Source: DSUN01 sp035527715
Lineage (GTDB): Bacteria > Planctomycetota > PUPC01 > DSUN01
Direction of reading: 5' to 3'
Assembly (NCBI GenBank): GCA_035527715.1
Contig: DATKZY010000030.1
Span: forward strand, 1 to 38,006
DNA length: 38,006 nucleotides
This document shows positions 35,342-38,006 of the stretch, in pieces; the stretch's first letter is position 1; the number at the start of each line of letters is the position of its first letter. Below the pieces are notes generated by a model that was given only the letters and a program-made list of their open reading frames with translations, ran no database searches and was not told where the DNA came from. The position numbers were made by a program, and so were the translations under genes.

Positions 35342-37312
35342 TCATGGGTGCGTCATGGGGCGCAGAAGTCTCTGGAGGTAATCCGGGTGCTGGGTCAGGA
35401 CGCCCTGTAGGAAGAACCAACTGTAGACCAGGTGCCCTTCGTAGCCGCACGTCTCGCCGGTCCAGGTATAGAACTCGGCGCCCTTCGGCTGCTCATTGAT
35501 GATGCCGTTCTGGAAACTCCCCCCGTTGGGAAAGACGGGCTTGGCCTGCCGGGCCGTCATGGCGTCGAGTTGCGGCTGGACGCTGCTGCGAAGTCCCAGT
35601 CGGTAATGCGCGTTGAGCCAGTGGACTTGGTCGCAGACCAGGCAGCCGCCGTTCAGGTAGCGCTGAAACGTGTCGGTGCCATCTTCCCGGCTGGGACGGC
35701 CGTGTTCCGGGCCGATCCCGATGTGGTAGTCTGCGCGGCGGATGGGCGTGAGCACGCAAGGCAGTCCGAGGTCCAACCGGGTGAAGCCGACCTCTTTGAC
35801 CTTCGCATGGATGAGAGAGAGCATCTTCTCGGCCGGCTCCTTCGGCACCAGGCCATAGGCGATGGGCAGGCCGAGGATGCCGGGCGCCCAGTAGTCGTGG
35901 CGCTTCCCGTCCGCGCTGATCCACCAGGAAAGGAGCTGGGTGTCCGGACTATAGAAAGTCGGGTAGAATGCCTTGCGAAGCCTGCCGGCCAGTTCCGCGT
36001 AGCGGCCTGCCTTGTCCTTCCGCTGGAGGCGCTTCTCGATGTCCGCCAGGCAGCAGAACGCCCGGTAGGCCAGCGCGTTGATGTAGAGGTCCTTATGCCC
36101 GGAGTTGATCGTGTCCCAGGCTGTGGCGCCGCGGTCCGCCGGGTGGCTGAGCGCGTTCGCGTTGCCGCTCTTTGGGGATTCGACGATGCCGTCGTGGTCA
36201 ACGTCCCTGGACGCCAGGTAATCCGCGATCTTCTCCAATTGGGCGATCCGCGTCTCCGCCCACTTCAGATCGCCCGACAGTTCCGTGCAGGCCCACGCCG
36301 CCACGATGATGCTGGGCGGTGCGTCCAGCATGTACTTGATGTCGTAGTAGGCCACGACGGCGCCTGACGGATCGGTCCGGAAGTCGAGCCACCATTCCAG
36401 GGAATGCCTGAGGAGGTACTCGGCCGGAACGCCGGGTGCCAGCTCGGGCACGAGCAAGGCGTGGTCGGCGATAAACGCATAGAGGGAACTGACCGGGTCG
36501 CTAATCGGGTTGTTCGACAGGACCCCGGCGGGAGGGAGCGCGAGGTCCTTGACCTCGCCATGAACCGCCCCGCGAACGCACGGGCAGTAGACGTTCCACC
36601 AGCCGCGCCGGACGCTCTTCCATGTCGCCTCGTCAACGCCCTTGGGAGTGGGGAGTTGCCAGGGCGAGAAATCGAGGGTGACGGCTTCTCCGGCCGGCGG
36701 CGCGGGGATTTCGAAGGCCACGTCAATCAGGTGCTTGAAGCGGTGGCCGGTGAATCGCCCGGTAACAGGCTTCGTGCCCTGCGAACGAATGAGCAGTTGC
36801 CCGAAGTCAGCCGCGCTCAGGACCGCCGGCAGGGCAAACCCGTCGGGCGGAAGCCACCGGCTTGGCACAACCGCGGTCGCAGCCATGAGAGGGTTGAAGG
36901 GCAGCGTGACGCGGATGGCCCTGATCGCCCCGCCGCCAACGTTCTCCAGAGACCACGCCATGCCTGCGCCGTTCGCCCGCGCTCTCCAGAGCAGTTCCAC
37001 CTTGCCACCGGCGCCGAGCCGGCAGGCGGAGCCATCCGTTCCCAGAACATAAGGCTTGCCATCTACCCATTTTCCATTCGCCTCTACCTGGAACACGCCG
37101 CCCGCATTGGGGCGGAGCAGGTTGAGCTTGGTCTGAGCGGTCCCCTCCGTGTCCCAGCTCAGAAACGCGAACCCCGGGCCGGTTGCCGACGAGGTGAAAC
37201 GAACTTCCGCGGCTGAAGCCATGCTGCTTCCTCTCCACAGTACGGCCAGGCCCATCAGAAGTATGCCTGATGCGCGAAACCGACGGATCGCTCTAGTCAA
37301 ATCCGCGAGCAT
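35342..37312 (-). CDS. Secreted six-hairpin glycosidase-like protein
   Basis: A 656-residue protein with a long signal peptide (basic MLADLTRAIRRFR, hydrophobic core, SSMASAAEV). The N-terminal part (about 35-250) is a beta-sandwich. The C-terminal part is a run of paired helices typical of an (alpha/alpha)6 barrel, with DVDHDGIVESPKSGNANALS, WDTINSGHKDLYINALAYRA and GGCLVCDQVHWLNAHYRLG. The layout resembles GH63/GH116-type and amylo-1,6-glucosidase-like enzymes, but no family is certain. Acidic residues in the DGIVE and WDTINS segments are candidates for catalysis. ATG 37312 is chosen because it puts the signal at the N-terminus; upstream codons to 37369 have no signal. It follows the Dabb gene by 69 bases. 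Confidence 0.65.
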   Translation of the reverse strand: MLADLTRAIRRFRASGILLMGLAVLWRGSSMASAAEVRFTSSATGPGFAFLSWDTEGTAQTKLNLLRPNAGGVFQVEANGKWVDGKPYVLGTDGSACRLGAGGKVELLWRARANGAGMAWSLENVGGGAIRAIRVTLPFNPLMAATAVVPSRWLPPDGFALPAVLSAADFGQLLIRSQGTKPVTGRFTGHRFKHLIDVAFEIPAPPAGEAVTLDFSPWQLPTPKGVDEATWKSVRRGWWNVYCPCVRGAVHGEVKDLALPPAGVLSNNPISDPVSSLYAFIADHALLVPELAPGVPAEYLLRHSLEWWLDFRTDPSGAVVAYYDIKYMLDAPPSIIVAAWACTELSGDLKWAETRIAQLEKIADYLASRDVDHDGIVESPKSGNANALSHPADRGATAWDTINSGHKDLYINALAYRAFCCLADIEKRLQRKDKAGRYAELAGRLRKAFYPTFYSPDTQLLSWWISADGKRHDYWAPGILGLPIAYGLVPKEPAEKMLSLIHAKVKEVGFTRLDLGLPCVLTPIRRADYHIGIGPEHGRPSREDGTDTFQRYLNGGCLVCDQVHWLNAHYRLGLRSSVQPQLDAMTARQAKPVFPNGGSFQNGIINEQPKGAEFYTWTGETCGYEGHLVYSWFFLQGVLTQHPDYLQRLLRPMTHP

Positions 37313-37381
37313 CTTGCCTGCCGTGTCAGAGGGCCGCTGCGCAAGGCCATGCCGCTGCCCCGATCTCATCGCGGCGCCCGC

Positions 37382-37786
37382 TCACTTCTTCGCCACGTAG
37401 TCCACGACGAGCACCTTGTCGAGGATGGGCTTGAGGGACTCGGCGAATGCCTTGTGGGCGGGGTGCGGGAGATAGGCGTCGCGGGCCTTCTCGGTATCGA
37501 AGGTGACGAGGAAGCAGTGGGTGAAGCCGTCGCTGAGCTTCTCGGGGCTGATGTCGGTGCCCCACTCGAAGTAGCGAACGCCGCCGATCTTGCCCGGGAG
37601 GGCGCGGAACCCGTCCTCGACGGCCTTGATCTGCTCCGCCGTCGCCTCGGCCTTGAACTTGAAGAGCACCACGTGGCGGAGCTTGCCGCGCGTCGTCTGC
37701 GCGTGGATCGGGCACACGCGCGTGAACGGGCAGCAGCCGGCCAGCAGCAGCAACGCTAAGACGCCCACACCAAGCAGCCTTCTCAC
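37382..37786 (-). CDS. Dabb (stress-responsive A/B barrel) lipoprotein
   Basis: A 134-residue protein. VRRLLGVGVLALLLLAGC is a lipoprotein signal with lipobox LAGC (Cys 18). The mature part is a Dabb ferredoxin-like domain: LRHVVLFKFKAEATAEQI, VEDGFRALPGKI, DGFTHCFLVTFDTEKARDAY and HPAHKAFAESLKPIL. Dabb domains form dimeric barrels in diverse small proteins, often of unknown role. Start is GTG 37786 with AAGGAG seven bases ahead. It is 69 bases ahead of the six-hairpin enzyme on the same strand, so the two may be co-transcribed. Confidence 0.85.
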   Translation of the reverse strand: MRRLLGVGVLALLLLAGCCPFTRVCPIHAQTTRGKLRHVVLFKFKAEATAEQIKAVEDGFRALPGKIGGVRYFEWGTDISPEKLSDGFTHCFLVTFDTEKARDAYLPHPAHKAFAESLKPILDKVLVVDYVAKK

Positions 37787-37851
37787 TGAACGTCTCCTTT
37801 CCGGCTCATCCGACCCAAGCGATCATCCCCGCGGCCTTCGGGTCACGTCTG

Positions 37852-38003
37852 GCGCTCTAGGCGCTCATCTGTGCGCTACGGGGGGTGAGCGCCTAGCGCG
37901 GGACGGGGCGACAAGTGCCATGATAGCCGTAAGAGTCCAATCTACAATGGGTTATGGCTCGCGCAGAGTCCGCAGCAGGTGGCCCCTTGCGCTAGGCGCT
38001 CAC
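37852..38003. repeat. GCGCTAGGCGCTCAC repeats, one pair inverted
   Basis: GTGAGCGCCTAGCGC (37885-37899) and its exact reverse complement (37989-38003) bound 119 bases. A third, imperfect copy in the second orientation lies at 37852-37868 and pairs with the first over ten bases (37858-37867 with 37886-37895). No gene is seen in 37787-38006. It may be the end of a small inverted-repeat element or a regulatory cluster cut off by the window edge. Confidence 0.6.
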
Positions 38004-38006
38004 TTG

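Noticed and set aside
37900..37988. A tRNA or small RNA gene within the terminal inverted repeats
   Set aside because: No cloverleaf, T-loop GTTCRA or CCA end could be drawn from the sequence.

Overview
The window is a GC-rich, gene-dense bacterial chromosome segment. It most likely comes from the Planctomycetota or a close PVC relative. The evidence is a type IV-like pseudopilin with an H-X9-DG tail, PEP-CTERM proteins, a zinc-ribbon Ser/Thr kinase with DWG in place of DFG, a second very large membrane kinase, and secreted glycan-degrading enzymes. No rRNA, tRNA, CRISPR array or transposase gene was seen. The phylum is inferred from gene style, not from a marker gene.

Region by region. 1-485 is the 3' end of purC, carrying an internal 51-bp tandem duplication. 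614-1894 is a MEMO1-family (AmmeMemoRadiSam B) gene. 2177-12614 (minus) is a tightly packed run of seven genes: pseudopilin, HEAT-repeat lipoprotein, DUF4380-like lipoprotein, Old Yellow Enzyme-type oxidoreductase, sialidase/BNR protein, a large secreted glycoside-hydrolase-like protein and an exo-rhamnogalacturonan-lyase-like protein. It has one good sigma70-type promoter at its head and start/stop overlaps inside, so it reads as a glycan-processing operon. 12842-16524 (plus) holds a hydrogenase-type maturation protease, ribBA and a Ser/Thr kinase. 16809-21400 is dnaK-clpB behind a near-perfect sigma54 promoter. 21418-28176 (minus) reads sigma factor, anti-sigma factor, membrane protein, giant kinase with a beta-helix-like C-terminus, and tilS; the first three overlap by ATGA. 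28424-29267 (plus) holds a small membrane protein and rsmD. 29484-32321 is one uninterrupted reading frame that looks like two PEP-CTERM proteins joined. 32410-35247 is a divergent pair, a class I mannose-6-phosphate isomerase-like protein and an FGGY sugar kinase, with back-to-back promoters. 35342-37786 (minus) encodes a secreted six-hairpin glycosidase-like protein and a Dabb-domain lipoprotein. The last 150 bp hold a 15-bp inverted-repeat pair.

How the parts fit. The 2-12 kb operon, the six-hairpin enzyme, the isomerase and the FGGY kinase together suggest capture and breakdown of complex plant or host glycans, with sugar phosphorylation in the cytoplasm. The sigma/anti-sigma/kinase block is a sensing unit whose extracytoplasmic beta-helix could bind polysaccharide. 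dnaK-clpB is a disaggregation operon whose promoter type is unexpected.

The observations most worth following are: the fused PEP-CTERM frame; the in-frame TGA that separates a pseudopilin from its H-X9-DG motif; the sigma54 promoter with flanking palindromes ahead of dnaK-clpB; the purC repeat; and the kinase with a degenerate catalytic core.
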